Positions 55,396-63,567 of a DNA stretch of 64,000 nt are shown here, in pieces. Below the pieces are notes generated by a model. That model had not been told where the DNA came from. It did no database searches and saw nothing but the letters and a program-made list of their open reading frames with translations. Made by a program: the position numbers and the translations under genes. This DNA comes from Chitinophagaceae bacterium. Its GTDB lineage: Bacteria > Bacteroidota > Bacteroidia > Chitinophagales > Chitinophagaceae. The stretch is taken from NCBI GenBank assembly GCA_016720825.1, contig JADKJV010000001.1:372001-436000 (forward strand), given 5' to 3'. The number at the start of each line of letters is the position of its first letter. The stretch's first letter is position 1.

Positions 55396-56427
55396 ATGGA
55401 ATCATTGCTGAAAAAAATTGAGGAATACAAACAGGAGATTTTAGGTTTCGCGGTAACCGATGAAAAACAGGCCGAAGAGTTCAGGATCCGTTTCCTGGGC
55501 ACCAAAGGTTTGGTAAAAGCCATCATGGGTGAAATGAAAAACGTGGCCCCGGAGCAGAAAAAAGAAGCCGGGCAGTTACTCAATGAATTCAAGCAATTTG
55601 CTGAAGGCCGTTATGAAGAACTGAAAGCTGCGTTAGGCAGTTCTGCCAGTTCCGCATCTGCCGGCATTGACCTCAGCTTGCCCGGCGATCCTTTGCCGCT
55701 CGGTTCACGCCACCCGGTGGTGCTGATGAAAAATAAAATCGTTTCTATTTTCCAGCGTTTGGGTTTTGCGGTGGCAGAAGGACCGGAGATCGAAGACGAC
55801 TGGCATAATTTCGGTGCCCTGAACCTGCCGGAACACCATCCCGCCCGGGATATGCAGGATACGTTTTATGTACAGCAGAATCCGGATTGGGTGTTACGCA
55901 CACATACCAGCAATGTGCAGATCCGTGAAATGGAAAAAGGCAAACTGCCGATCCGCATGGTGATGCCCGGCCGTGTGTACCGCAATGAAACCATCAGCGC
56001 CCGCAGCCATTGCTTCTTCCACCAGGTGGAAGGTTTATATATTGATGAGAATGTTTCTTTCGCTGATCTCAAGCAAACATTATACTTCTTCGTAAAAGAA
56101 ATGTACGGGGCAGATGTGAAAGTCCGTTTCCGTCCTTCTTATTTCCCCTTCACAGAACCCAGCGCCGAAATGGATGTCAGCTGTTTCATCTGCGGTGGCA
56201 GCGGCTGTAACATCTGCAAGAAAACAGGCTGGGTTGAAATCCTGGGCTGTGGCATGGTTCATCCGAACGTGTTACAAAACTGTCACATTGATCCCGCTAA
56301 ATACACAGGCTTTGCATTCGGTATGGGTATCGAAAGACCAGCCATGCTGAAATACGGCATCAATGATATCCGCCTGTTCAGTGAAAACGATTTGCGTTTC
56401 CTGAAGCAGTTTACGAGCGCGATTTGA
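55396..56427 (+). CDS. pheS: Phenylalanine-tRNA ligase alpha subunit
   Basis: 343 residues, normal length. An N-terminal coiled-coil (about 1-85, with RIRFLGTKGLVKAIMGEMKNV) is followed by the class II catalytic core: GSRHPVVLMKNKIVSIFQRLGFAVAEGPEIEDDWHNF (motif 1 region), HPARDMQDTFYV, LRTHTSNVQIREM, PGRVYRNETISARSHCFFHQVEGL (motif 2) and GFAFGMGIERPAMLKYGINDIRLF (motif 3). It charges tRNA-Phe together with PheT, which is not in the window. Confidence 0.97.
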   Translation: MESLLKKIEEYKQEILGFAVTDEKQAEEFRIRFLGTKGLVKAIMGEMKNVAPEQKKEAGQLLNEFKQFAEGRYEELKAALGSSASSASAGIDLSLPGDPLPLGSRHPVVLMKNKIVSIFQRLGFAVAEGPEIEDDWHNFGALNLPEHHPARDMQDTFYVQQNPDWVLRTHTSNVQIREMEKGKLPIRMVMPGRVYRNETISARSHCFFHQVEGLYIDENVSFADLKQTLYFFVKEMYGADVKVRFRPSYFPFTEPSAEMDVSCFICGGSGCNICKKTGWVEILGCGMVHPNVLQNCHIDPAKYTGFAFGMGIERPAMLKYGINDIRLFSENDLRFLKQFTSAI

Positions 56428-56428
56428 T

Positions 56429-57316
56429 TTATTGCTGGAAATAATACCTGAAACCGGTTTCCACTGTCGTATAATGCACATCGTGGATACCTTTCTGCAA
56501 GTGCAGTAATGCACCCAGCTTCCCGAATTTTTTATCGTAGTACAAACGAAGCACCATGGGATCGTCGCGGTCACGCATGTACCCGTAATACGTGCATACA
56601 TTGAACTGCAGCCTGGTGTTGTTTTTGTTGTATTCAAGTCCGCCGCCCAGTACAATCGCATCATTCTGGTATTCCACATCACTGTTGGTCTGGTAAGCAT
56701 GGAAACCCACCATACCGGCCAGTTTAAGATTTGGTGCCAGTGGTTTGGCACAGGATAAATCAAAATAATAGGCCGGCGCATCGGTGTACCGCGCAGGACC
56801 GTAAGCAGAAGACGTGGGAAAACGGTAACCCATGCGCAGCAATAACTGAACCTTTGGCCGCCATTTATTCATGAGTGCAAAATTGATATTCGCATAAGCA
56901 TCACCCGCCACTTTCTTCACATCATAATATTCGTAGTAAATCCTGCGGTCCGTTTTCGTAGCATGATCTTCCTGGAACCATTCCCGCGGGATATAATAAA
57001 AATCAAGCGATACTTTCCCCTTCGCCACCAGGATATTGGCGTTGAGCTTGATATTTTGGGTATTATCACCTTTCAGGAAATGAAATGCCCCGCTGGACCC
57101 CACCCAGGTAATACTGTCAATACTGCCATTCGCCATCTCCGGTACCGGCAATGCATTCGGCCCCATGTGACCGGGAGAATAGATCAGGTAGCGTTTCCAG
57201 GAAGTCACGCCATCCCAGTTGACGTTGTTGGCCCACCAGTCGAAGGTCTGCCCCTGGCTGGTCATAGCGGTGAACAAGGCGAGTGTTGTCAGGAAATAGT
57301 GTATGGATCGTTTCAT
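56429..57316 (-). CDS. Outer-membrane beta-barrel-like protein of unknown function
   Basis: 295 residues. Signal peptide YFLTTLALFTAMTSQGQ. The mature part alternates polar and hydrophobic residues in short strands (KVSLDFYYIPREWFQ, WRPKVQLLLRMGYRFP, LKLAGMVGFHAYQTN, TRLQFNVCTYYGYMRD) and ends in an aromatic residue-rich strand VETGFRYYFQQ. This is the pattern of a 10-12-strand outer-membrane barrel. No family is identified. It is transcribed toward pheS, with two bases between the stops. Confidence 0.78.
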   Translation of the reverse strand: MKRSIHYFLTTLALFTAMTSQGQTFDWWANNVNWDGVTSWKRYLIYSPGHMGPNALPVPEMANGSIDSITWVGSSGAFHFLKGDNTQNIKLNANILVAKGKVSLDFYYIPREWFQEDHATKTDRRIYYEYYDVKKVAGDAYANINFALMNKWRPKVQLLLRMGYRFPTSSAYGPARYTDAPAYYFDLSCAKPLAPNLKLAGMVGFHAYQTNSDVEYQNDAIVLGGGLEYNKNNTRLQFNVCTYYGYMRDRDDPMVLRLYYDKKFGKLGALLHLQKGIHDVHYTTVETGFRYYFQQ

Positions 57317-57338
57317 GAGAGGTAAAAATAGAAAGAAA

Positions 57339-57625
57339 TGTTGGAGGTTGGAGGTTGAACCCTAAAGTTCGAAAAGACTTAAAAAATGTTGGAAGTTGGA
57401 GGTTGAGCCCGAAAGTTCGCAAAGACTTTAATCTGGTTGGAAGTTGGAGGTTGAACCCGAAAGTTCGTAAAGACTTTAAATTCTTGAAATTTCGGATCGT
57501 TTCATAAATGTAAAGACTTCTTGAATTTGATTTTTTGAATTTTTAATTTTGACTTTTGAATCCTTTGAGAAAAAACACTACTATAGGGTTCAACCTCCAA
57601 CTTCCAACATCCAACCTCCAACATC
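57339..57625. repeat. Triple direct repeat plus inverted copy (GTTGGAGGTTGAAC)
   Basis: Three units of about 48 bases start at 57339, 57387 and 57435, each TTGGA(A/G)GTTGGAGGTTGA followed by CGAAAGTTCG and AAAGACTTTAA. An inverted part copy, GTTCAACCTCCAACTTCC, AACATCCAACCTCCAACATC, lies at 57588-57625. The 362-base gap holds no gene. Confidence 0.85.
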
Positions 57626-57628
57626 AAC

Positions 57629-57660
57629 AAAAAAAGGCCGCCCTCTCAGGCAGCCCTTTT
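57629..57660 (-). terminator. Intrinsic terminator of the small membrane gene pair
   Basis: On the minus strand GGCTGCC-TGAGAG-GGCGGCC (one T-G pair) is followed by TTTTTTT. It ends the 58767-57679 transcript and may also work in reverse. Confidence 0.85.
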
Positions 57661-57678
57661 CAAAACTATTAAAACCGC

Positions 57679-58086
57679 TTACGCGAACTTCGACTTCGGC
57701 TGCACCACCGCTAGTATCAGCGCAACGCCAAGCAACGCCCAGAACCCGATATCAAACACCTTTATCAAATCGCCAATATTTACACTGTTACCACCTTTGG
57801 AGGCTTCCATGTAAAGACGAACGGGATAATAAAGCACAGTTAACAAGGGAAGGATGGCCCAGATGAACCTGCCAATCAGGTAATTTTCTTTATTTAATGC
57901 GCCGATGAGCAGCATAGCAGCTGAAATGGGGATTAATAAACAAACATATTTCTCCCAGTCGCCGCCGCCTTTTGCAGTTACGATATCAAAAAGACTTGCG
58001 CCGCTTCCGAAAAATTTAAGAAACGGAAGGAACATACATCCAATAAGTGCCAGCGCCAGCACGATGGTTAGAATTCTGCGATCCAT
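57679..58086 (-). CDS. Small four-helix membrane protein
   Basis: 135 residues with four hydrophobic segments (ILTIVLALALIGCMFLPFLKFF, YVCLLIPISAAMLLIGAL, IGRFIWAILPLLTVLYYPVRLY, FWALLGVALILAVVQP). It resembles in layout the C-terminal part of the next gene. No family recognised. It is second in a two-gene unit with a terminator directly after it. Confidence 0.75.
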   Translation of the reverse strand: MDRRILTIVLALALIGCMFLPFLKFFGSGASLFDIVTAKGGGDWEKYVCLLIPISAAMLLIGALNKENYLIGRFIWAILPLLTVLYYPVRLYMEASKGGNSVNIGDLIKVFDIGFWALLGVALILAVVQPKSKFA

Positions 58087-58125
58087 ATACTTAGTTTTTG
58101 GTTTAGAATGAATACTGCTGTGAAC

Positions 58126-58767
58126 TTAACGTTTCGCCTGCATACGTTTATAACAGAAGAAGGCAGCAGCTAAAAAGGCAACTACCGATACATAAAACCA
58201 GGGGGTGAAGTCAACACTGATTTTACTGCCGATATCACTCGTGAGGCTGTTAAGCCCTTTGCCAAATCCGCCGTCATCACTTCCTCCTGAAGGCATATCC
58301 GGCATATCCAGTTTGGCTTTTTTCTTGATATCTAACATCATTCCAATTAACGCCCCTGCCGATCCGATACCGGTAACAATACCAACAGCCATTCCGGCTT
58401 TGGCATTCAGGAAGGATAATAATAAACCGACAACACCGAGTCCCAGTGCCACGAGCGCAAACAAATTGGGGTCTTTTTTATCTGATTTGGTTGTTGCTTT
58501 AGTAATGGTCTGGTCTGCCTCATCCGTTTTAATATCGTTGAGGAAGGCATTATCAGAACTGCTGTTCTTCATCTGGAAACCGGTGGCCAATTGTACGCCG
58601 CTGACCGTTTGAATTGACATGCCCCCGCATTTGATATCCACAAAGGGCATAAAAAATAAAAGAACGGCTACAGCGAAAGCAATAGTGGAAGGGATCTTGG
58701 TTCCGAAGATTCCGGTCGAAGGAGCCGGAGTATAAACAGGTTGAGGATTGGTTGGCATACTGTCCAT
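58126..58767 (-). CDS. Membrane protein of unknown function
   Basis: 213 residues. A Pro-rich cytoplasmic start (TNPQPVYTPAPSTG) precedes a hydrophobic segment (TIAFAVAVLLFFMPFVDIKCGG), a soluble loop, two further segments (LFALVALGLGVVGLLLSFL, AGMAVGIVTGIGSAGALIGMML), a Gly/Asp-rich stretch and a last helix (FYVSVVAFLAAAFFCYKRM). No family recognised. It lies 39 bases upstream of the smaller membrane gene and divergent from the dehydrogenase. Confidence 0.75.
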   Translation of the reverse strand: MDSMPTNPQPVYTPAPSTGIFGTKIPSTIAFAVAVLLFFMPFVDIKCGGMSIQTVSGVQLATGFQMKNSSSDNAFLNDIKTDEADQTITKATTKSDKKDPNLFALVALGLGVVGLLLSFLNAKAGMAVGIVTGIGSAGALIGMMLDIKKKAKLDMPDMPSGGSDDGGFGKGLNSLTSDIGSKISVDFTPWFYVSVVAFLAAAFFCYKRMQAKR

Positions 58768-58878
58768 AGACTAATTTTTGATTTAAGGTAAGCGAAAATG
58801 GCCACATAATTCAAAACACACAACATCCGGCCCGTGAAACCTTTACAATCAATATCTTTAACCCGCAATTTATTTTCC

Positions 58879-59724
58879 ATGGACATTACCAGTATTTGTG
58901 TTTGCGGGGCAGGAACGATGGGCAGCGGTATTGCACAGGCTGCAGCCCAATCAGGTTTTTTTACCATATTATATGAGCTGAACCCGGCTGTATTAGATAA
59001 AGCGCGTTCAACCATTGACCAGAACCTGGCTGCACTGGCACGTAAAGGAAAGATTACCGCAGATGAACAAGTAGCTGTTTTCAGCCGCATCCATTTTACG
59101 GGCGACCTCCACTCCTGCCTGGCTGATATTTTTATTGAAGCCGTGGTGGAAAGGGCGGATATTAAAATCGGCCTCTTCAACCAGCTTGCTGAAATCAATC
59201 ACAGTGAATGCATTTTTGCCAGCAATACATCTTCGCTTTCCATTATTTCACTGGCTGAAAAAATCAAAAACCCGGAAAGGGTGATCGGTATGCATTTTTT
59301 CAATCCCGCCACCATCATGAAACTGGTGGAGATTGTTGAAACACCTTACACCGCAGGCGGTATCACTGAAACCGTGAAAGCCCTGGCCGTTGCGATGGGT
59401 AAAACGCCTGTGATCTGCAAAGACGCACCCGGTTTTATCGTCAACCGCGTGGCCCGTCCTTATTATGTTGAATCATTGCGGATCGCGGAGGAAGGAAATG
59501 TATCCATGGAAATGACCGACAGCCTGCTGGAAGCAATCGGTTTTAAACTCGGACCTTTCAGGCTGATGGATCTCATCGGAAATGATGTGAACTATGCCGT
59601 AAGTTGCTCGGTTTTTGAACAGCTCGGGCAACCGGAGCGGCTCAGGCCTTCTTATTTACAGGAAGAAAAAGTAAAATCAGGACAGCTTGGCAAAAAAACA
59701 GGCGCAGGTTTTTATCAATATTAA
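58879..59724 (+). CDS. 3-hydroxyacyl-CoA (3-hydroxybutyryl-CoA) dehydrogenase
   Basis: 281 residues from ATG 58879. NAD-binding ICVCGAGTMGSGIAQAAAQSG (split GxGxxG), then FASNTSSLSII and RVIGMHFFNPATIMKLVEIV with the catalytic His of GMHFFNP, and KDAPGFIVNRVARPYYVE. The C-terminal half has GPFRLMDLIGNDVNYAV and KKTGAGFYQY. It oxidises 3-hydroxyacyl-CoA in fatty-acid or butyrate metabolism. A TATCTTTA box (58853-58860) is a likely promoter. An upstream in-frame GTG is rejected because homology starts at MDIT. Confidence 0.94.
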   Translation: MDITSICVCGAGTMGSGIAQAAAQSGFFTILYELNPAVLDKARSTIDQNLAALARKGKITADEQVAVFSRIHFTGDLHSCLADIFIEAVVERADIKIGLFNQLAEINHSECIFASNTSSLSIISLAEKIKNPERVIGMHFFNPATIMKLVEIVETPYTAGGITETVKALAVAMGKTPVICKDAPGFIVNRVARPYYVESLRIAEEGNVSMEMTDSLLEAIGFKLGPFRLMDLIGNDVNYAVSCSVFEQLGQPERLRPSYLQEEKVKSGQLGKKTGAGFYQY

Positions 59725-59736
59725 ACAAGCGGGATT

Positions 59737-60723
59737 ATGGTATTGGTTACGGGCGGTACAGGTTTTTTAGGTTCTTATATCATCCAGGAACTGGTGCAAA
59801 AGGGTTATGCCGTGCGCGCCATCCGCCGCAAAGCAACAAGGCCCGGCTGGATCCCTGCTGCCATATTTGATAAAGTGGAATGGGTGGAAGGTGATGTACT
59901 GGATGTGGTTTCACTGGATGATGCGATGGAGGGGATTGATACCGTCATCCACGCGGCCGCAGTTGTTTCTTTTGTAAAAAAAGACCGGGCACAGATGTAT
60001 CTCGTGAATGTGGACGGCACGGCCAATGTAGTCAACATGGCCCTGGAGAAAGGCGTGAAAAGATTAGTACATATCAGTTCAGTCGCTGCACTGGGCCGCA
60101 CGGCCAATGGCGGTGAAGTGAATGAAGATAAAAAATGGGAGGAGTCTCCCGTCAATACCCATTACGCCCGCAGCAAACAAAAAGCAGAAATGCATGTGTG
60201 GCGGGGCATCTGTGAAGGACTCGAAGCCGTGATCCTGAACCCAAGTACGATATTAGGTTACGGCGACTGGCACAGCAGCAGCTGCGCAATTTTCAGGAAT
60301 GTGTATGAAGAATTCAAATGGTACAGTCCGGGCATCAATGGATTTGTGGATGTAAAAGATGTTGCCAAAGCAGCCGTATTACTGCTTGAATCCGGCATCA
60401 ACGAACAGCGTTATGTGGTGAATGGCGACAACTGGCCATTCCGTAAACTGCTTGATACCATGGCAGACAACTTTGGTAAAAAAAGACCACGGAAGTCCAT
60501 CACGCCAACATTGCTGGCCATTGCCTGGCGCATGGAAAAAATAAAATCATTCTTCACCCGTAAGAAGCCGTTGCTCACCCGTGAAAGTGCGCGTGTGGCT
60601 ATGAGTAAAACCCTTTTCTTAAACGATAAAATCCTTGCCGCCCTGCCGGGATTCCACTTTACACCGCTGGAAGAAACCATTGCAAAAGCCTGCGAACAGT
60701 ATAAAGCCCGCGCCGGGAAGTGA
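59737..60723 (+). CDS. NAD-dependent epimerase/dehydratase family protein (extended SDR)
   Basis: 328 residues. MVLVTGGTGFLGSYIIQELVQKGY is the NAD-binding TGxxGxxG motif; VIHAAAVVSFVKKD, SVAALG and YARSKQKAE (catalytic Tyr/Lys YxxxK) follow, with NPSTILGYGDW later. It resembles the dihydroflavonol-reductase-like branch of extended SDRs. The substrate is unknown. It starts 12 bases after the dehydrogenase stop, so the two are probably cotranscribed. Confidence 0.9.
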   Translation: MVLVTGGTGFLGSYIIQELVQKGYAVRAIRRKATRPGWIPAAIFDKVEWVEGDVLDVVSLDDAMEGIDTVIHAAAVVSFVKKDRAQMYLVNVDGTANVVNMALEKGVKRLVHISSVAALGRTANGGEVNEDKKWEESPVNTHYARSKQKAEMHVWRGICEGLEAVILNPSTILGYGDWHSSSCAIFRNVYEEFKWYSPGINGFVDVKDVAKAAVLLLESGINEQRYVVNGDNWPFRKLLDTMADNFGKKRPRKSITPTLLAIAWRMEKIKSFFTRKKPLLTRESARVAMSKTLFLNDKILAALPGFHFTPLEETIAKACEQYKARAGK

Positions 60724-60833
60724 TTCCGGCCTCTTTTTTGTTAATAAAAGCCTTAAGTGAGGGCCCGGCAAGACGTGAGTCAATAAATCACACAGAAATC
60801 CATTCATACTTGCAACGATCAAAGCCTTGTGTT

Positions 60834-60841
60834 TATCTTTA
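60834..60841 (+). promoter_or_regulatory. -7 box of the carboxypeptidase-like gene
   Basis: TATCTTTA, with a TTG 21 bases upstream (60810-60812) as the -33. It lies 17 bases before ATG 60859. Confidence 0.45.
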
Positions 60842-60858
60842 TTCCGCAATCCCATACT

Positions 60859-61932
60859 ATGTCAGTTAAAAAATTAATTCTCCCCTGTCTTTTTGTTTTG
60901 TTTGCCACCAGCCTGCAGGCACAGTTTACTATCAGCGGTCTGGTGCTTGATTCAGCCACCAGGGAACCTTTATCCCCTGCCTCTGTATTTTGCCAGAATA
61001 CCACATTGGGCACCACCACCAACAAACAGGGCGAATTTGCCATTCACCTCAAATCAGGCGGCTATGACCTGATCTTCAGCTTTACGGGATACCAGACACA
61101 AACCGTGCGTGTATCAGAAGATAAAAGAGTAGAGATCCTGCTGGTGAAGGAAGATAAAAGCATGGGTGAAGTAATCATCAAAAGTTCAAACGAAGTACCC
61201 GATGGATGGCAGAAATACGGCGACTTTTTCCTGGAACATTTTATCGGCAGCACACCCAATGCAGCTAAAACAAGTATCGTGAACCCGGATGTGCTGAAAT
61301 TCTATTACTATAAAAAAAGCAATAAACTGAAAGTGCTCGCCACCGATGCTGTCCAGATCAGCAACCAGGCCCTGGGCTATAACATGCGTTACCAGCTGGA
61401 TTCATTTGTGTACTACTACGGCACCGATATTAATTTATACCGCGGTTATTGTTTATTCAGTGAGATGGAAGGCAATGATACCCTGCAGGCCGGCTGGAAA
61501 CAGGCCAGGGCAAAAACCTATGAAACCTCCAAACTGCGGTTTATGCGCAGCTATTACGACAGCACCGTTACCGAAGACGGCTGGGAGATCGGTTTGCTGA
61601 ATGAAACAAATAATAAGAAATTCGATAAGCTGGCTGATCCGTATGATACCACGTATTATGGTGCAATGGACAGCACCCTGCAGGTTGAAATATGGTTTCC
61701 CCGGAAAATCAGTGTGACTTACCTGAAGACAAGACCCGAACCGGAATACCTGCGGAAAATGAATTTACCCAAAACAGCGCCTTTCCCGATTTCCTATATT
61801 GATATGAAAGATGGGATTGCCATTACAGAGAACGGGTATTATTATGACCAGAAAGACTGGGTGAACCAGGGTTACTGGAGCTGGAAAAACCTGGCGGATA
61901 TACTTCCGTATGATTTCTTGCCTGAACGGTGA
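60859..61932 (+). CDS. Secreted carboxypeptidase-regulatory-like-domain protein
   Basis: 357 residues. Signal peptide LILPCLFVLFATSLQAQ; GLVLDSATREPLSPASVFCQNTTLGTTTNKQG (split) is the CarboxypepD_reg-like beta-sandwich (about 20-100), as found at the start of TonB receptors, but no plug or barrel follows. The rest (YYYKKSNKLKVLATDAVQISNQALGYN, YRGYCLFSEMEG, DPYDTTYYGAMDSTLQVEIWFPRKISVTY) is typical of a Bacteroidota family without known function. It is probably in the outer membrane or periplasm. Confidence 0.82.
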   Translation: MSVKKLILPCLFVLFATSLQAQFTISGLVLDSATREPLSPASVFCQNTTLGTTTNKQGEFAIHLKSGGYDLIFSFTGYQTQTVRVSEDKRVEILLVKEDKSMGEVIIKSSNEVPDGWQKYGDFFLEHFIGSTPNAAKTSIVNPDVLKFYYYKKSNKLKVLATDAVQISNQALGYNMRYQLDSFVYYYGTDINLYRGYCLFSEMEGNDTLQAGWKQARAKTYETSKLRFMRSYYDSTVTEDGWEIGLLNETNNKKFDKLADPYDTTYYGAMDSTLQVEIWFPRKISVTYLKTRPEPEYLRKMNLPKTAPFPISYIDMKDGIAITENGYYYDQKDWVNQGYWSWKNLADILPYDFLPER

Positions 61933-61972
61933 TAGTACAAGAGGAAACGAATTGTTTCCCGCAGAGCTAATT

Positions 61973-62206
61973 GTTTCTCGCAGCGGCCGCAAAGGAGCGG
62001 CGTCCGCAGCGGAATACAAATGCAAAATTTCATACTGAGCTTGCCGAAGAACCATTCTGAGCTTGTCGAAGAACCATTCTGAGCTTGCCGAAGAATCATT
62101 CTGAGCTTGCCGAAGAACCATTCTGAGCCTGCCGAAGAACCATTCTGAGCTTGTCGAAGAACCATTCTGAGCTTGCCGAAGAACCACTTCGGCCGCTGCG
62201 AGAAAC
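61973..62206. mobile_element. 234-bp element: 17-bp terminal inverted repeats around seven 22-bp units
   Basis: GTTTCTCGCAGCGGCCG (61973-61989) is repeated exactly inverted at 62190-62206. Between them are seven direct units of exactly 22 bases, starting at 62031 and ending at 62184, of the form CATTCTGAGCTTGCCGAAGA with C/T variation in CTTG(C/T)CG. No coding capacity. No target-site duplication was found. It may be a MITE-like element; CTGAGCTTGTCGAAG is a widespread bacterial repeat word. Confidence 0.75.
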
Positions 62207-62220
62207 TTTTACGATACACC

Positions 62221-63168
62221 CTAACCCTTCCCCATCACTTTTTCCCAAAGCTGCGGTATACGTTTGATCCATACCAGCTCTTTCATTTTTTCACGGGCAT
62301 CTTCCACCGGTGAACCGAAGTATGCTTTACCGCCGGGTATGGAATCTTTTACACCGCTTTGGGCAAACACCACAGCATCTTTCCCGATGGTGAGTGTTTT
62401 GCTGACACCTACCTGTCCCCATAGAATGACATTGTCTTCAATAGTTGTTGCCCCGGCGATACCAACCTGTGCGGCAAACAAACAGTTTTTGCCGATTACC
62501 GTATCGTGACCGATATGCACCTGGTTATCCATTTTAGTTCCGGCGCCAATGATGGTATCGGCGCTTACCCCGCGGTCTATGGTACAGGAGGCGCCAATTT
62601 CCACCCCGTGTTCAATCACCACCCGGCCGCAGCTGTTCATTTTTTTATAATGAACGGGGCGGTTTGTCCGCTTATTATAATAGAATGCATCACTGCCGAT
62701 AACGGTACCGGCCTGTACCACCACGTCATCACCCAGGATGCAATGATCGAGAATGGTAACTGCAGGATGGATAATACAATTCCTGCCGATCTGCACTTTG
62801 TTGCCAATGTAAGCACCCGGCATGATCACCGTGCCTTCACCGATTACAGCCGTATCACTCACCTGTTTCATAGAGGGACTGAAAGGCCGATACTGGTTTA
62901 CAATAGCCAGGTAAGCTTCAAAAGGATCATCGTGAATGAGCAATGCTTTACCCGGAGGGCAATCCACTTCTTTATTGATAATGATAAATGATGCCGCTGA
63001 TTGCAGGCATTTATCATAGTATTTCGGGTGATCCACAAACACCAGGTCACCCGCTTCCACCTTATGGATTTCATTGATTCCTGTTGCAGATGCACCAGTA
63101 TTTCCTTTTAATACTGCACCGGTTAATGCAGCTAAAGTGGTGAGCGGAACGGGTTGTTCAAATCGCAT
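62221..63168 (-). CDS. lpxD: UDP-3-O-acylglucosamine N-acyltransferase (LpxD)-like
   Basis: 315 residues from ATG 63168. The N-terminal uridine-binding-type domain (about 1-100, DLVFVDHPKYYDKCLQSAASFIII) is followed by a left-handed beta-helix of hexapeptide repeats (VIGEGTVIMPGAYIGNKVQIGRNC, CGRVVIEHGVEIGASCTIDRG). HIGHDTVIGKN holds the catalytic His. It adds the N-linked acyl chain in lipid A synthesis. It is shorter than the usual LpxD and away from lpxA/lpxC, so it may be the second paralogue common in the phylum. A TAACTTTG box lies upstream. Confidence 0.88.
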   Translation of the reverse strand: MRFEQPVPLTTLAALTGAVLKGNTGASATGINEIHKVEAGDLVFVDHPKYYDKCLQSAASFIIINKEVDCPPGKALLIHDDPFEAYLAIVNQYRPFSPSMKQVSDTAVIGEGTVIMPGAYIGNKVQIGRNCIIHPAVTILDHCILGDDVVVQAGTVIGSDAFYYNKRTNRPVHYKKMNSCGRVVIEHGVEIGASCTIDRGVSADTIIGAGTKMDNQVHIGHDTVIGKNCLFAAQVGIAGATTIEDNVILWGQVGVSKTLTIGKDAVVFAQSGVKDSIPGGKAYFGSPVEDAREKMKELVWIKRIPQLWEKVMGKG

Positions 63169-63183
63169 GGGGAAAAATTTCAG

Positions 63184-63191
63184 CAAAGTTA
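63184..63191 (-). promoter_or_regulatory. -7 box of lpxD
   Basis: TAACTTTG on the minus strand, perfect TAnnTTTG, 15 bases before ATG 63168. Confidence 0.5.
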
Positions 63192-63533
63192 ATAAGCCCC
63201 GGCGGGCTGTCCGGAACTAAAAAAACTGCTTTTCAGCCCTGTTCCGGAAAAAATATTTTTATCCGTTATTACACGTTTTAATAAGTGTTTTTTCCGCCGG
63301 ATCAATATTACTGTATTGAATCCCTGTTATAACATGCACTTTGCAATCAAACAATCAATCGCATACAACCCTTGCTCCATGCATGTTTCATTCGATTGAC
63401 TTTTTATTGAAAAAAGAATTCATTGCATTTTGCATTGAAAAAATTATACAATAACAGTATGATGAATGCTGTATATATACGGGTTTATCCACAATCAGTA
63501 TTAAAATGTTAATAAAATAATTTGGAAAATTTT
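63192..63533. other. AT-rich non-coding stretch
   Basis: Between the divergent lpxD promoter and the second small-RNA locus. It has long A/T runs and one perfect DnaA-box-like TTATCCACA at 63485-63493. A 71-codon minus-strand frame (63388-63603) is not convincing. No gene is seen. Confidence 0.5.
63485..63493 (+). promoter_or_regulatory. Single DnaA-box-like site
   Basis: TTATCCACA matches the consensus exactly and lies in AT-rich DNA, but no further box was found near it, so this is not evidence of an origin. Confidence 0.25.
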
Positions 63534-63563
63534 TTTGGTTAAACAAAATTCTTTTTAATATTG
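63534..63563 (+). promoter_or_regulatory. Promoter of small-RNA candidate 2
   Basis: TTTG (63534-63537), 18 bases, TAATATTG (63556-63563; one mismatch to TAnnTTTG). The spacing is the same as for candidate 1. Confidence 0.5.
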
Positions 63564-63567
63564 TGTA

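Noticed and set aside
62031..62184. Seven regular repeats resembling a CRISPR array
   Set aside because: The 22-base units are directly adjacent with no unique spacers, and no cas genes are nearby.
63485..63493. Replication origin near the DnaA-box-like site
   Set aside because: Only one box, no dnaA/dnaN nearby and no cluster of sites; skew could not be computed.
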